From assembly GCF_014170305.1 (NCBI RefSeq), contig NZ_LZZT01000034.1:62001-126000 (forward strand): a stretch of DNA of 64,000 bases, written 5' to 3'. Under the pieces are notes generated by a model. The model had not been told where the DNA came from and made no database searches. It saw only the letters and a program-made list of their open reading frames with translations. Made by a program: the position numbers and the translations under genes. Below are positions 1-9,200 of the stretch, piece after piece. Source of the stretch: Achromobacter sp. UMC71. Its GTDB lineage: Bacteria; Pseudomonadota; Gammaproteobacteria; Burkholderiales; Burkholderiaceae_B. The first letter of the stretch is position 1, and each line of letters starts with the position of its first letter.

Positions 1-257
1 TGGAAACCGCCGCCGACATCACCGACGAACTCGGCGGCGGCCCCCTGCCGGGCGCGGCCCGCGGCAAGGCGCAAGCGCCTGCCACCCTGCCCGGCCATCC
101 CGTGCTCGATGCACTGGGGTTCGACCCCCTGCACCTGGATGCCCTCCAGGCGCGTTGCGGCATCCCCACAGCGGACCTGCAGGCGCAATTGCTGGAGCTG
201 GAATTGGCGGCGCGCGTGGCGCGCCTGGACGACGGCCGCTTCCAACGCCTGAGCTAG
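1..257 (+). CDS. dprA: DprA (DNA-processing protein A), C-terminal fragment
   Basis: Partial gene whose 5' part lies outside the window. Frame 3 is open from the first bases to TAG at 255-257 and gives about 84 residues. The segment starting 'LPGHPVLDALGFDPLHLDAL' and running on through 'LLELELAARVARLDDGRFQRL' resembles the winged-helix domain that ends many DprA/Smf proteins. In that family DprA loads RecA on incoming single-stranded DNA during natural transformation. The N-terminal Rossmann fold that would prove the identity is not visible, so the call rests on this C-terminal domain only. Confidence 0.6.
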   Translation, partial: ETAADITDELGGGPLPGAARGKAQAPATLPGHPVLDALGFDPLHLDALQARCGIPTADLQAQLLELELAARVARLDDGRFQRLS

Positions 258-331
258 GCGATAGCGCTACTATTGACGATGGCGCCGTCGAGTTGCCGCG
301 GCCGCCGCCCGATACCGATACAGGAAGAGAC

Positions 332-1240
332 ATGGCTTTGCCCTCCCGCGTCAAGATCGTCGAGGTTTCCCCCCGCGACGGCCTGCAGAATGAAAAAGAA
401 TTCGTATCCACCGACATCAAGGTGGAACTGGTCAACCGCCTGGCAGCCGCCGGCTTTCCCAATGTCGAGGCGGCCTCGTTCGTCTCGCCCAAGTGGGTGC
501 CGCAAATGGCCGACGGCGCCGACGTCATGGCGCGCATCGAGCGCCGCCCGGGCACGATCTACTCGGTCCTGACGCCCAACATGAAGGGCTTCGAGGGCGC
601 GCTGGCGGCCGGCGCGGACGAGATCGTCATTTTTGGCGCGGCCAGCGAAGCGTTTTCGCAAAAGAACATCAATTGCTCCATCGCCGAATCGATCGCGCGC
701 TTCGAGCCCGTGGTACAGGCCGCGCGCGAAGCCGGCATCCGCGTGCGCGGCAGCATCAGCTGCGCGCTAGGCTGTCCCTACCAAGGCGACGTCCCGGTCG
801 AGGCGGTGGTCGACGTGGCCCAGCGCTACCTGGCCATGCAGGTCGACGAAATCGACGTGGCCGACACTATCGGCGTGGGCACCCCGCAGCGCGTGCGCGA
901 CGTGATGGCCGCGGTCACCCGCGTGGTGGATCCAGCGCGCGTCTCGGGCCACTTCCACGACACCTACGGCCAGGCGCTGGCCAACATCCTGGCGTCGCTG
1001 GAAACCGGCATCTCCATCTTCCACGCGTCGGTCGCCGGCCTGGGCGGCTGCCCCTACGCCAAGGGCGCCACGGGTAACGTCGCCACGGAAGATGTGCTGT
1101 ACATGCTGCGCGGCCTGGATATCGACACCGGCGTGGACTTCGACGCGGTGGTCGACATCGGCCAATGGATGTCGGCCAACCTGAACCGCAAAGGCTCCAG
1201 CCGCGCCGGCAATGCCATTGCCGCCAAGCGGGCCGCCTGA
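332..1240 (+). CDS. mvaB: Hydroxymethylglutaryl-CoA lyase
   Basis: 302-residue TIM-barrel lyase that splits 3-hydroxy-3-methylglutaryl-CoA into acetyl-CoA and acetoacetate, the last step of leucine and related catabolism. Visible family motifs are 'SPRDGLQNE' near the N-terminus (catalytic Arg/Asp region), the metal-binding 'GHFHDTYG', and the signature 'SVAGLGGCPYAKGATGN' carrying the active-site Cys. The open frame reaches further upstream, but the ATG at 332 follows an AGGAAGAG ribosome-binding site and gives the normal family length. It lies 75 bp after dprA and 16 bp before a small membrane-protein gene on the same strand. No acyl-CoA dehydrogenase or carboxylase partners are present nearby. 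Confidence 0.93.
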   Translation: MALPSRVKIVEVSPRDGLQNEKEFVSTDIKVELVNRLAAAGFPNVEAASFVSPKWVPQMADGADVMARIERRPGTIYSVLTPNMKGFEGALAAGADEIVIFGAASEAFSQKNINCSIAESIARFEPVVQAAREAGIRVRGSISCALGCPYQGDVPVEAVVDVAQRYLAMQVDEIDVADTIGVGTPQRVRDVMAAVTRVVDPARVSGHFHDTYGQALANILASLETGISIFHASVAGLGGCPYAKGATGNVATEDVLYMLRGLDIDTGVDFDAVVDIGQWMSANLNRKGSSRAGNAIAAKRAA

Positions 1241-1256
1241 CGCGAACGCTCGCAGA

Positions 1257-1718
1257 ATGTCCGCCCCTCCCCCCGAGGACCACGCCGCCCTGCTGCGCGC
1301 CATCGGCCCGCTGCCGCTGTCGGGGCAGGCGTGGCCGGACTGGGTCCGCATCCTGACCTGGGTCATCCTGGCCGTGCTGGGCGTGCAGGTTGTCACCACT
1401 GCAATCCGCGCGCCCGCCCAGCCCTTCGATACCGCGCTGGCCGTGGTGGTGTGCCTGTGCTTCATCGGCCTGTTGTTCGTGTCCTGGCACATGCAGACGT
1501 CCATCACCACCATCGACGAACGTGGCCTGCGCCAGACCTGGTTCGCGCGTCGCGAGGTGGCATGGGAAGACGTGCGCGGGGCGCGCTTCGTGCCGATGCT
1601 GTTTTCCAAACGGCTGGTGGTGTTCACGCACCGGGGACGGCCCGTGATCTTCCAGGGCGGCACGCGCGAACTGCAGGCGGCATTCGTCAAGATCGCGGAG
1701 CTGTACCGGCGCGGTTGA
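1257..1718 (+). CDS. Small membrane protein with two TM segments and PH-like C-terminus
   Basis: 153 residues of no firmly recognised family. Two hydrophobic stretches follow each other ('ILTWVILAVLGVQVV' around 30-47 and 'ALAVVVCLCFIGLLFV' around 59-76). After them comes a soluble tail with 'TTIDERGLRQTWFARREVAWEDVRGA', a pattern typical of bacterial PH-like (YcxB/bPH) domains, in which short strands pack behind two TM helices. It starts 16 bp after the HMG-CoA lyase gene and ends just before a strong terminator, so the two genes are probably co-transcribed. The function is unknown, and the PH-like assignment is inference from the pattern alone. Confidence 0.7.
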   Translation: MSAPPPEDHAALLRAIGPLPLSGQAWPDWVRILTWVILAVLGVQVVTTAIRAPAQPFDTALAVVVCLCFIGLLFVSWHMQTSITTIDERGLRQTWFARREVAWEDVRGARFVPMLFSKRLVVFTHRGRPVIFQGGTRELQAAFVKIAELYRRG

Positions 1719-1733
1719 AGCCCGCGCCAGCCC

Positions 1734-1769
1734 AATAAAAAACCGATGCCGCGGCATCGGTTTTTTATT
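1734..1769. terminator. Bidirectional intrinsic terminator
   Basis: A perfect 36-bp palindrome: an A-run, a stem CCGATGCCG/CGGCATCGG, and a T-run. It lies between two converging genes and can act as a Rho-independent terminator in both directions, ending the HMG-CoA lyase unit on the plus strand and the aapJ-like gene on the minus strand. Confidence 0.9.
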
Positions 1770-1808
1770 GTGGCCGGGCCTGCGCGGCCCGGGCCATTCA
1801 CGGATCAA

Positions 1809-2825
1809 TCAGCGAATCGGCAGCGCGTACATCAGGCCACCTTGCGTCCATTGCGCATTCAGGCCGCGCTTGATCTTGAGCGGGCTGCCCTGGCCGACGT
1901 TGCGCTCGAAGCTTTCGCCGTAGTTGCCCACCTGCTTGACGATGTTGTAGGCCCACTTTTCGTCCAGCCCCAGATTGGCGCCGCCGCCAGGCGTGACGCC
2001 CAGGATGCGCTTGATGTTGGGATTGGCGCTCTTGGCTTGTTCGTCGACGTTCTTGGACGTGATGCCGTATTCCTCGGCTTCGATCATGGCCGACAACGAC
2101 CAGCGCACGATGTTCAGCCAGGCGTCGTCGCCCTGGCGCACGAAGGGGCCCAGCGGCTCTTTCGAGATGATCTCGGGCAACACGACGTAGTCGTCGGGGT
2201 TTTGCAGCTTGGAGATGCGGATCGAGGCCAGGCCCGATGCGTCGGTGGAAAACACGTCGCAGCGGCCGGCCGCGAACGCGTTGACGACTTCGTTGAAGGT
2301 CTCGATCACCACCGGCTTGTAGGTGACGTTATTGGCGCGCGCCCAGTCGGCGAGCGTGTTTTCGTTGGACGTGCCGGTCTGCAGGCAGATCGTGGCGCCG
2401 TTGATTTCCTTGGCGCTCTTGACGCCCAGCGACTTGGGCACCAGGAAGCCCTGGCCGTCGTAGAAATTGATGCCCGCGTGGATGATGCCCAGGGCGGTGT
2501 CGCGCTGTTGCGTCACGGTGGTGTTGCGCGTCAGGACGTCGACTTCGCCGGACTGCAGCGCGGTGAAGCGCTGCTGCGAATTGAGCGGGACCACCTTGAT
2601 CTTGTCGGCATCGCCGAACACGGCCGCGGCGATGGCGCGGCACAGGTCCACGTCCAGCCCCTGCCATTTGCCTTGTGCGTCAGGCGCGGAAAAGCCCGCA
2701 AAGCCCGTGGTCGTGCCACAAGCCACCGCGCCGCGCTGACGCACGACGTCGAGTGTTGCAGCCTGTGCGCCTTGCGCCGCGGCGAGCAACAGCGCCGCGC
2801 CCGCCAACCCTTTAGCAATATTCAT
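1809..2825 (-). CDS. aapJ: General L-amino-acid ABC transporter periplasmic binding protein (AapJ/BztA type)
   Basis: 338-residue family-3 solute-binding protein. Residues 1-22 form a Sec signal peptide ending 'AQGAQA'. The mature part begins 'TLDVVRQRGAVACGTTTGF' and contains 'GLDVDLCRAIAAAVFGD', characteristic of the AapJ/BztA branch, which captures broad-specificity L-amino acids (Glu, Asp, Gln, Asn and others). The cognate permeases and ATPase (AapQMP-like) are not in the window; the neighbour upstream on the same strand is an aminotransferase. An orphan receptor of this kind either has its permease elsewhere or shares one. A 19-bp dyad lies 76 bp upstream. Confidence 0.88.
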   Translation of the reverse strand: MNIAKGLAGAALLLAAAQGAQAATLDVVRQRGAVACGTTTGFAGFSAPDAQGKWQGLDVDLCRAIAAAVFGDADKIKVVPLNSQQRFTALQSGEVDVLTRNTTVTQQRDTALGIIHAGINFYDGQGFLVPKSLGVKSAKEINGATICLQTGTSNENTLADWARANNVTYKPVVIETFNEVVNAFAAGRCDVFSTDASGLASIRISKLQNPDDYVVLPEIISKEPLGPFVRQGDDAWLNIVRWSLSAMIEAEEYGITSKNVDEQAKSANPNIKRILGVTPGGGANLGLDEKWAYNIVKQVGNYGESFERNVGQGSPLKIKRGLNAQWTQGGLMYALPIR

Positions 2826-2900
2826 GACCTGGTTCCCTGTTGTACCGGGGCGCGCAAGCGCGCCAAGGCGTGAAGCTTATAGACATGAAGCGCCCGCGCC

Positions 2901-2919
2901 AAATAACAAGCGCTTATTT
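2901..2919. promoter_or_regulatory. AT-rich dyad upstream of aapJ-like gene
   Basis: Arms AAATAA (2901-2906) and TTATTT (2914-2919) flank CAAGCGC. The dyad lies between the aminotransferase stop and the binding-protein start, about 75 bp upstream of the latter, where an operator could sit. On the minus strand TATAAG lies further downstream and may be a -10 element. No known regulator consensus was matched. Confidence 0.3.
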
Positions 2920-2926
2920 AGGTATA

Positions 2927-4168
2927 TCAGGCCGCCAGCGAGATCGACACAGGCTGGTTGGCCTCGCACGCGTCCAGCGCGCGGCTCAACCGCTGCATGC
3001 CGAGCGCGATCTGGCTTTCGTTCATGGTGGCGAACGACATGCGCATGGCATGCACGTCAGCCTGCGACGCGTCGGCGTAGAACGCCTTGCCCGGTACGTA
3101 GACCACCTCGTGTTCGATGGCGTAGGGCAACAGGCGCGTAGCGTCGACCTCGCCGGTCAGGCGCGCCCAGAAGAACATGCCGCCTTCGGGCTTGCGGAAC
3201 ACGATGCGGCCGTTCAATTCGCGCGTCAGGGCATCGGCCATGGCGTCGCAGCGCTGGCCGTAGGCGGCGCGAATGCGGGGCACGTGCTCTTCGTAGCGGC
3301 CGTTGGCCAGGTACTGGGCCACGACTTCCTGGATCCAGGCGGATGAGGCCATGTCGTCGGCGGCCTTGGCGCCGACGCAGCGGCGGCGGATTTCGGGCGG
3401 CGCGACCAGCCAGCCGATGCGCAGAGCCGGCGCCATGGTCTTGGACATGCTGGCCAGGTACACGGCCCAGTGGCGGGCCTCGCCTTCGGCCAGGGCCATG
3501 ATGGGCGGCACGGCTTGCCCGGCAAAGCGCAGTTCGCTGTAGGGATCGTCTTCGACGATCAGGAAGCGGTGCTTGACCGCCAGTTCCAGGAGGCGCAGGC
3601 GGCGCTGGCGCGAAATGGTGGCGCCGCAGGGGTTCGAGAACGAGGCCACCACGCAGACCATCTTGGGCTTGATGCGCGCGGCCAGTTCGTCGAGCGCGTC
3701 GATGTCGATGCCATCGGGACCCGACGGCACGGTGTGCACCGTGGCGCCGGTATAACGCAGCGCCTGCACGGAATTGGGGAAGGCCGGGGATTCGATGATG
3801 GCGTGGTCGCCGGGCTGCAGCATGACGCGGGTCAGCAGCGCCATGGCCTGCTGCGAGCCGCCGGTGACGGCCAGCTCGGTATCCGGATTGCAGTGCAGGC
3901 CGCGCACGGCGGACAGTCGCGCCAGCTCGTTGCGCAGACTGGCCTGGCCGTCGATGTTGGAATACTGCAGGCACGCGCCCAGGCGCGCCATGACCTGGGT
4001 GGAGGCGATCGACAGGCCGTCCACGTCGAACAGTTCCTGGGCCGGATAGCCGCCCGCCAGCGAAATGGTGCCCGGACGCATCGCGTAGGGCATCAGCGAG
4101 CGGATCGGGGAAGCGGGGGGATTCAGGAAAGGCGTGGCGAAGGCGTACTCGGGCGCGACACTGGACAT
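2927..4168 (-). CDS. PLP-dependent aminotransferase, class I/II (2-aminoadipate/MocR-type fold without HTH)
   Basis: 413 residues from the ATG at 4168; the open frame extends upstream, but this start gives the normal family N-terminus. Fold-type I landmarks are 'TISLAGGYPAQELFD' (35-48), 'NPCG' (179-182), 'IVEDDPYSELRF' (205-215) and 'SMSKTMAPALRIGWL', whose Lys243 is the expected Schiff-base lysine. This resembles LysN/2-aminoadipate and related alpha-aminotransferases, i.e. the catalytic half of MocR proteins without the GntR domain. The amino donor and substrate cannot be told from sequence. It is in line with the amino-acid binding protein downstream, which suggests amino-acid use, and it is divergent from yggS. 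Confidence 0.87.
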   Translation of the reverse strand: MSSVAPEYAFATPFLNPPASPIRSLMPYAMRPGTISLAGGYPAQELFDVDGLSIASTQVMARLGACLQYSNIDGQASLRNELARLSAVRGLHCNPDTELAVTGGSQQAMALLTRVMLQPGDHAIIESPAFPNSVQALRYTGATVHTVPSGPDGIDIDALDELAARIKPKMVCVVASFSNPCGATISRQRRLRLLELAVKHRFLIVEDDPYSELRFAGQAVPPIMALAEGEARHWAVYLASMSKTMAPALRIGWLVAPPEIRRRCVGAKAADDMASSAWIQEVVAQYLANGRYEEHVPRIRAAYGQRCDAMADALTRELNGRIVFRKPEGGMFFWARLTGEVDATRLLPYAIEHEVVYVPGKAFYADASQADVHAMRMSFATMNESQIALGMQRLSRALDACEANQPVSISLAA

Positions 4169-4242
4169 GGCGAAGAGGGACGAGGGAAAAGGGATAGGCC
4201 GCGCTGTCCGCGGGGACGGCGCCGGGGGTTTAAAACATTGAA

Positions 4243-4264
4243 ATCTAAACAAATATCTACAAAT
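4243..4264. promoter_or_regulatory. Imperfect tandem repeat in aminotransferase/yggS divergent promoter region
   Basis: Two adjacent AT-rich half-sites, ATCTAAACAAAT (4243-4254) and ATCTACAAAT (4255-4264), lie 75-96 bp upstream of the aminotransferase start in the 211-bp divergent gap. Adjacent direct repeats of this kind often bind a dimeric activator or repressor, but no known motif was recognised. Confidence 0.3.
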
Positions 4265-4379
4265 TCTAAGCCTGCGCATCGAACAGGGTCAACGGAGATA
4301 AGGTCCGATACGGCAGAGTGTGGCGAAACTCGCCGACCACGTCCTACACTATGGGACATTCCGACCCCAAGAGAGCTGC

Positions 4380-5099
4380 ATGACCGCTGTAGACAGCATG
4401 GCCGGGCGCCTCGCCCAGATCCAGCAACGCATTGCCCAGGCCTGCGCACGCGCCGGCCGCGCGCCGGACAGCGTGACGCTGCTGCCCGTGAGCAAGACGT
4501 TCGAGGTGGACGCCGTCCGCGAAGCCATGGCGCTGGGCCTGACCCGCTTCGGCGAGAACAAGACCCAGGAACTGCGCCAGAAGGCCGCCGCGCTGGCGGG
4601 CCAGGGGCTGCAATGGGTACTGATCGGCCATTTGCAGACCAACAAGGCCAAGGACGCCGCGCGCGACGCCACCGAGCTGCAATCGCTGGACCGGCCCGAC
4701 CTGGCCGAGGCCTTGCACCGCCGCCTGGTCAATGAGGGCCGGACCCTGGACGTGCTGGTACAGGTCAAGACCTCGTCCGAGCCCAGCAAGTTCGGCATGG
4801 ACCCCGTCGACGTGCCGGCATTCCTGCGCCGCATCGCAACCGAATTCCCCACCCTGCGCGTGCAAGGCCTGATGACCATGGCGGCCAACTCGCCGGATCC
4901 GGCCGAAGTGCGGGCCTGCTTCCGGGCGCTGCGCGAACTGCGCGACCAGTTGCGCCAGCAAGCCATCGCCGGCGTGTCGCTGGAGCGCCTCTCGATGGGC
5001 ATGAGCGGCGACTTCGAGCTGGCGATCGAAGAAGGCTCCACGGAAGTCCGCATCGGCACCGCCATCTTCGGCGCCCGCAGCTACCCCGATCCGCAATAA
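4380..5099 (+). CDS. yggS: YggS/PROSC family PLP homeostasis protein
   Basis: 239 residues, single-domain alanine-racemase-like TIM barrel that binds pyridoxal 5'-phosphate without known catalysis and buffers free PLP in the cytoplasm. Lys39 in 'LLPVSKTFE' is the expected PLP-binding lysine. 'GENKTQEL', 'IGHLQTNKAKDA' and the C-terminal 'SMGMSGDFELAIEEGST' phosphate-binding region are all present. The ATG at 4380 is chosen over an upstream in-frame ATG at 4320 because the family starts here and GAGAG precedes it. It is divergent from a PLP enzyme gene, which may be coincidental. In many genomes this gene neighbours pilT or proC; neither is present here. Confidence 0.92.
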   Translation: MTAVDSMAGRLAQIQQRIAQACARAGRAPDSVTLLPVSKTFEVDAVREAMALGLTRFGENKTQELRQKAAALAGQGLQWVLIGHLQTNKAKDAARDATELQSLDRPDLAEALHRRLVNEGRTLDVLVQVKTSSEPSKFGMDPVDVPAFLRRIATEFPTLRVQGLMTMAANSPDPAEVRACFRALRELRDQLRQQAIAGVSLERLSMGMSGDFELAIEEGSTEVRIGTAIFGARSYPDPQ

Positions 5100-5184
5100 G
5101 CCGCTGAATCCGGGGCTCGAAACAGACGCATATTGCCCACGGCGCGGGGCATAATAACGTCGCAAAAAAACGAGGAGACACCCC

Positions 5185-6153
5185 ATGCACAAACCCGCAC
5201 GGCGCCTGCTGGCGCTGGCCGCCCTATCCCTTGCCGCCACCGCGGCTTGCGCCCAATCCTGGCCCACCCAGCCCGTCCGCTGGATTGTGCCCTACCCGGC
5301 CGGCGGCGGCGCCGACGTAGTCGCGCGCACCGTCGCCAGCGGCATTGAAAAGCCGCTGGGCCAGACCATCGTGGTCGAAAACCGCCCCGGCGCGGCCACC
5401 ATCATCGGCGCCACCGCCATCTCGCAAGCCGAGCCCACCGGCTACGTGATCGGCACGGCCGACTCGGGCACGCTGGCGTTCAACCCGTCGCTGTACGCCA
5501 AGCTGTCCTACGATCCGTCCAAGTTCACCTATATCGGCGGCATCGCCAAGTTCCCGCTGCTGCTGGCCGTGAACGTCAATTCGCCCTACAAGACGGTGGA
5601 CGACGTGATCCAGGCCGCCAAGAAAGAACCGGGCAAGCTGACCGCCGCATCCGCCGGCGCCGGCTCGCCGCACCACCTGGCGCTGGAACTCTTCAAGCAG
5701 CGCACGGGCGCCAACCTGCTGCACGTGCCGTACAAGGGCGCCGCCCCGGCCATCCAGGACCTGCTGGGCGGACAAGTGGACGTGATGTTCATCGACCTGG
5801 CCGCGGGCCTGCCCAACGTCAAGGCCGGCAAGCTGCGCGTGCTGGCCTCGGCCACGCCCGAGCGCGTCGCCGTGCTGCCGGACGCCCCCACCATGGCCGA
5901 ACAGGGTGTGCCCAATTTCACCGCCTACGCCTGGCAAGGCCTGGTCGCTCCGGGCAATCTGCCCGAGCCCGTGGTCAAGAAGCTGTCGGCCGAACTGGAC
6001 GCCGCGCTGAAGTCGCCCGCCGTGTCGCAAAAGATGATGGACATGGGCGTCATCCCCATGCCGCTATCGGCGCAGGACTTCAAGGCCTACGCCGAACAAG
6101 AGCGCACCACCTGGGCGGACGTCATCAAGAAGGCGAATATCAAGCTGGAATAG
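5185..6153 (+). CDS. Bug-family tripartite tricarboxylate transporter substrate-binding protein
   Basis: 322 residues. A signal peptide ('LLALAALSLAATAACAQ', about 1-24) is followed by the Bug hallmark 'PVRWIVPYPAGGGADVVART' and 'GQTIVVENRPGAATIIGA'. Later come 'GLPNVKAGKLRVLASAT' and 'PDAPTMAEQGV', all family-typical. These periplasmic receptors deliver carboxylates or similar ligands to TctAB permeases. They are massively expanded in Bordetella and relatives and are often encoded alone, as here. A GAGGAG ribosome-binding site precedes the ATG. The ligand cannot be predicted. Confidence 0.9.
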   Translation: MHKPARRLLALAALSLAATAACAQSWPTQPVRWIVPYPAGGGADVVARTVASGIEKPLGQTIVVENRPGAATIIGATAISQAEPTGYVIGTADSGTLAFNPSLYAKLSYDPSKFTYIGGIAKFPLLLAVNVNSPYKTVDDVIQAAKKEPGKLTAASAGAGSPHHLALELFKQRTGANLLHVPYKGAAPAIQDLLGGQVDVMFIDLAAGLPNVKAGKLRVLASATPERVAVLPDAPTMAEQGVPNFTAYAWQGLVAPGNLPEPVVKKLSAELDAALKSPAVSQKMMDMGVIPMPLSAQDFKAYAEQERTTWADVIKKANIKLE

Positions 6154-6184
6154 GCCACGCCGGCACGCGCTGCCTGAACACGAA

Positions 6185-6210
6185 CAAACGCGGCCCGAGG
6201 GCCGCGTTTG
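6185..6210. terminator. Intrinsic terminator between Bug receptor and DUF3683 genes
   Basis: Perfect 12-bp stem CAAACGCGGCCC/GGGCCGCGTTTG with a 2-nt loop, between two converging genes. AAAC/GTTT ends give a short U-run on either strand, so it can serve both. Confidence 0.8.
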
Positions 6211-6238
6211 CCTTTGGTGAACGCGTGGCCTGCCGCCG

Positions 6239-9200
6239 CTAGACCAGCACGCGCTCGATGCCGCCCGCGTTGGCGCGGCGCACGTAGTCTTCCATCCAGC
6301 CTTCGCCCAGGATATGGCGCGCCATCTCGACCACGATGTAGTCGGCGTCCATGCCGGTGTCGCCTTCATAGCGCGACAGGCCTTGCAGGCACGACGGGCA
6401 CGAGGTCAGGACCTTGATGTCGCCGGTGAAGCCGTCGCTGCGCAGCGCGGCATCGCCCTTGAGCAGCTCTTCCTGCTTGCGAAAGCGCACCTGCGTGGAG
6501 ATGTCGGGCCGGCTGACCGCCAGGGTGCCCGATTCGCCGCAGCAACGATCGCTCTTGACGGCGTCGTCGCCCACCAGCGAACGCACGGTCTTCATCGGGT
6601 CCTGCAGCTTCATGGGCGTGTGGCAGGGGTCGTGGTACATGTAGCGCACGCCCTTCGCGCCCTCGAGCTTGATGCCCTTTTCGAGCAGGTACTCGTGGAT
6701 GTCGATCAGGCGGCAGCCCGGGAAGATCTTGTCGAACTCGTAACCCGAGAGCTGGTCGTAGCACGTGCCGCAGCTGACCACCACGGTCTTGATGTCCAGG
6801 TAGTTCAGCGTGTTGGCGACGCGGTGGAACAGCACCCGGTTGTCGGTGATGATCTGCTCGGCCTTGTCGGTCATGCCGTTGCCGCGCTGGGGATAGCCGC
6901 AACACAGGTAGCCCGGCGGCAGCACGGTCTGCACGCCGGCATGCCACAGCATGGCCTGGGTGGCCAGGCCGACCTGCGAAAACAGGCGCTCGGAACCGCA
7001 GCCCGGGAAGTAGAACACCGCCTCCGTGTCGGCCGTGGTGGCCTTGGGGTCGCGGATGATCGGCACGTAGTTGGCGTCTTCGATGTCCAGCAGCTTGCGC
7101 GCGGCCTGCTTGGGCAGCCCGCCCGGCATCTTCTTGTTGACGAAGTGCACCACCTGCTCGCGCAGCGGCGGCTTGCCCACCGTGGCGGGCGGCGCGGCGG
7201 TCTGCTTCTTGACCAGGCCCGACAGCAGGTCGTGCGCGGCGCGCTGCACCTTGTAGCCCACGCCCACCATCGCCTTGCGGGTGGCGTTGATGGTGGCCGG
7301 GTCCTTGGCGTTCAGGAAGAACATGGCGCTGGCCGTGCCCGGGTTGAACGACTTGCGGCCCATGCGGCGCAGCACGGCGCGCATGTTCATCGACACGTCG
7401 CCAAAGTCGATGTCGACCGGACAGGGGTTGTAGCACTTGTGGCAGACCGTGCAATGGTCGGCCACGTCTTCGAATTCTTCCCAGTGCTTCAAGCTGACGC
7501 CGCGGCGGGTCTGCTCTTCGTACAGAAAGGCTTCGACCAGTAGCGAGGTCGCCAGGATCTTGTTGCGGGGCGAATACAGCAGGTTGGCGCGCGGCACGTG
7601 GGTGGCGCACACCGGCTTGCACTTGCCGCAACGCAGGCAGTCCTTGATCGAATCCGAAATGGCGCCGATGTCGCTTTGCTGCATGATCAGCGACTCGTGG
7701 CCCATCAGGTTGAAGCTGGGCGTCCAGGCGTGGCGCAGGTCGGCGCCGGGCATCAGCTTGCCGGCGTTGAAGTGGCCGTTGGGATCGACGCGGCGCTTGT
7801 AGTCCTGGAACGGGGCCAGTTCGGCCTCGGTCAGGAATTCGTACTTGGTCAGGCCGATGCCATGCTCGCCCGAGATCACGCCGTCCAGGTCGCGCGCGAT
7901 CTGCATGATGCGTTCGACGGCCTGGTGGGCCTCTTGCAGCATGCCGTAATCGTCGGAGTTGACCGGGATGTTGGTGTGCACGTTGCCGTCGCCGGCGTGC
8001 ATGTGCAGGGCCACGAACACGCGGCTCTTGAGCACCCGGCCATGGATGGCCACCAGCTCATCCAGGATGGGCTTGCGCGCCGCGCCCGAGAACGCGGCCT
8101 GCAGGCCGGCCAGGACTTCGGTTTTCCAGGACACGCGGATCGTGCGGTCCTGCACCACGTCGAACACGCGCGCCTGCGGCTGGGCCGCCAGGCGCTCGGC
8201 CAGCGCGGCGGCCACGGGCGTCAGGCCCAGGCCGTCCAGCTGCGGCATGGCTTGCGCCAGCGGCAGGTCCAGGTTGTCCAGCAGCCATTGCCAGCGTTGG
8301 CGCGCGCCCGCCAGCAGGTCGATGGCCTGGCGCGTGCGCTCGGCCAGCACCTGGGCGCGGGTTTCGTCGTCGTCGGCCGCGTCTTCCGCCTTGCCCAACG
8401 GCAGCGGCGTACAGAGGTAGTCGTCCAGCGCGTCCAGCAACCGCAGCTTGTTGCGGGTCGACAGTTCGATATTGATGCGCTCGATGTGATCCGTGTATTC
8501 GCCCATGCGGGGCAACGGGATCACGACGTCTTCGTTGATCTTGAAGGCGTTGGTGTGGCGGGCGATGGCGGCGGTGCGCGAGCGGTCCAGCCAGAATTTC
8601 TTGCGGGCTTCGGCGCTGACCGCCACGAAACCTTCGCCGTGGCGGGTGTTGGCCAGCCGCACGACTTCGCTGGCGGCCGCGGCCACGGCGTCGTCGTCGT
8701 CGCCGACGATGTCGCCGATCAGGACCATCTTGGGCAGCGAGCCGCGCTTGCTCTTGGTGGCGTAGCCCACCGCGCGCAGATAGCGTTCGTCCAGGTGCTC
8801 AAGGCCGGCCAGGATGGCGCCGCGGGCGCGGCCTTCGCCGTCCAGGTAGCCCTTGACCTCGACGATCGACGGGATGGCGTCGCGCGCCTGGCCGAAGAAT
8901 TCCATGCAGACCGTGCGGGTGTGCTTGGGCATGCGATGCAGCACCCAGCGCGCCGACGTGATGAGGCCGTCGCAGCCTTCTTTCTGGATGCCCGGCAGGC
9001 CGGCCAGGAACTTGTCGGTGACGTCCTTGCCCAGGCCTTCCTTGCGGAAGACGCGGCCGGCGATTTCCAGCGTCTCGGTCTTGAGCAGGCGCTCGCCCGG
9101 CTTGGCGCGGCCGTCGAACCACTTGAGTTCGAAGCGGGCCATGTCCACGTCGTGGATCTTGCCCATGTTGTGCGCCAGGCGGGTGACTTCGAGCCAGTTG

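Noticed and set aside
3470..4735. 421-codon plus-strand frame over the aminotransferase gene
   Set aside because: Antisense shadow; it crosses into yggS in another frame and shows no family features.
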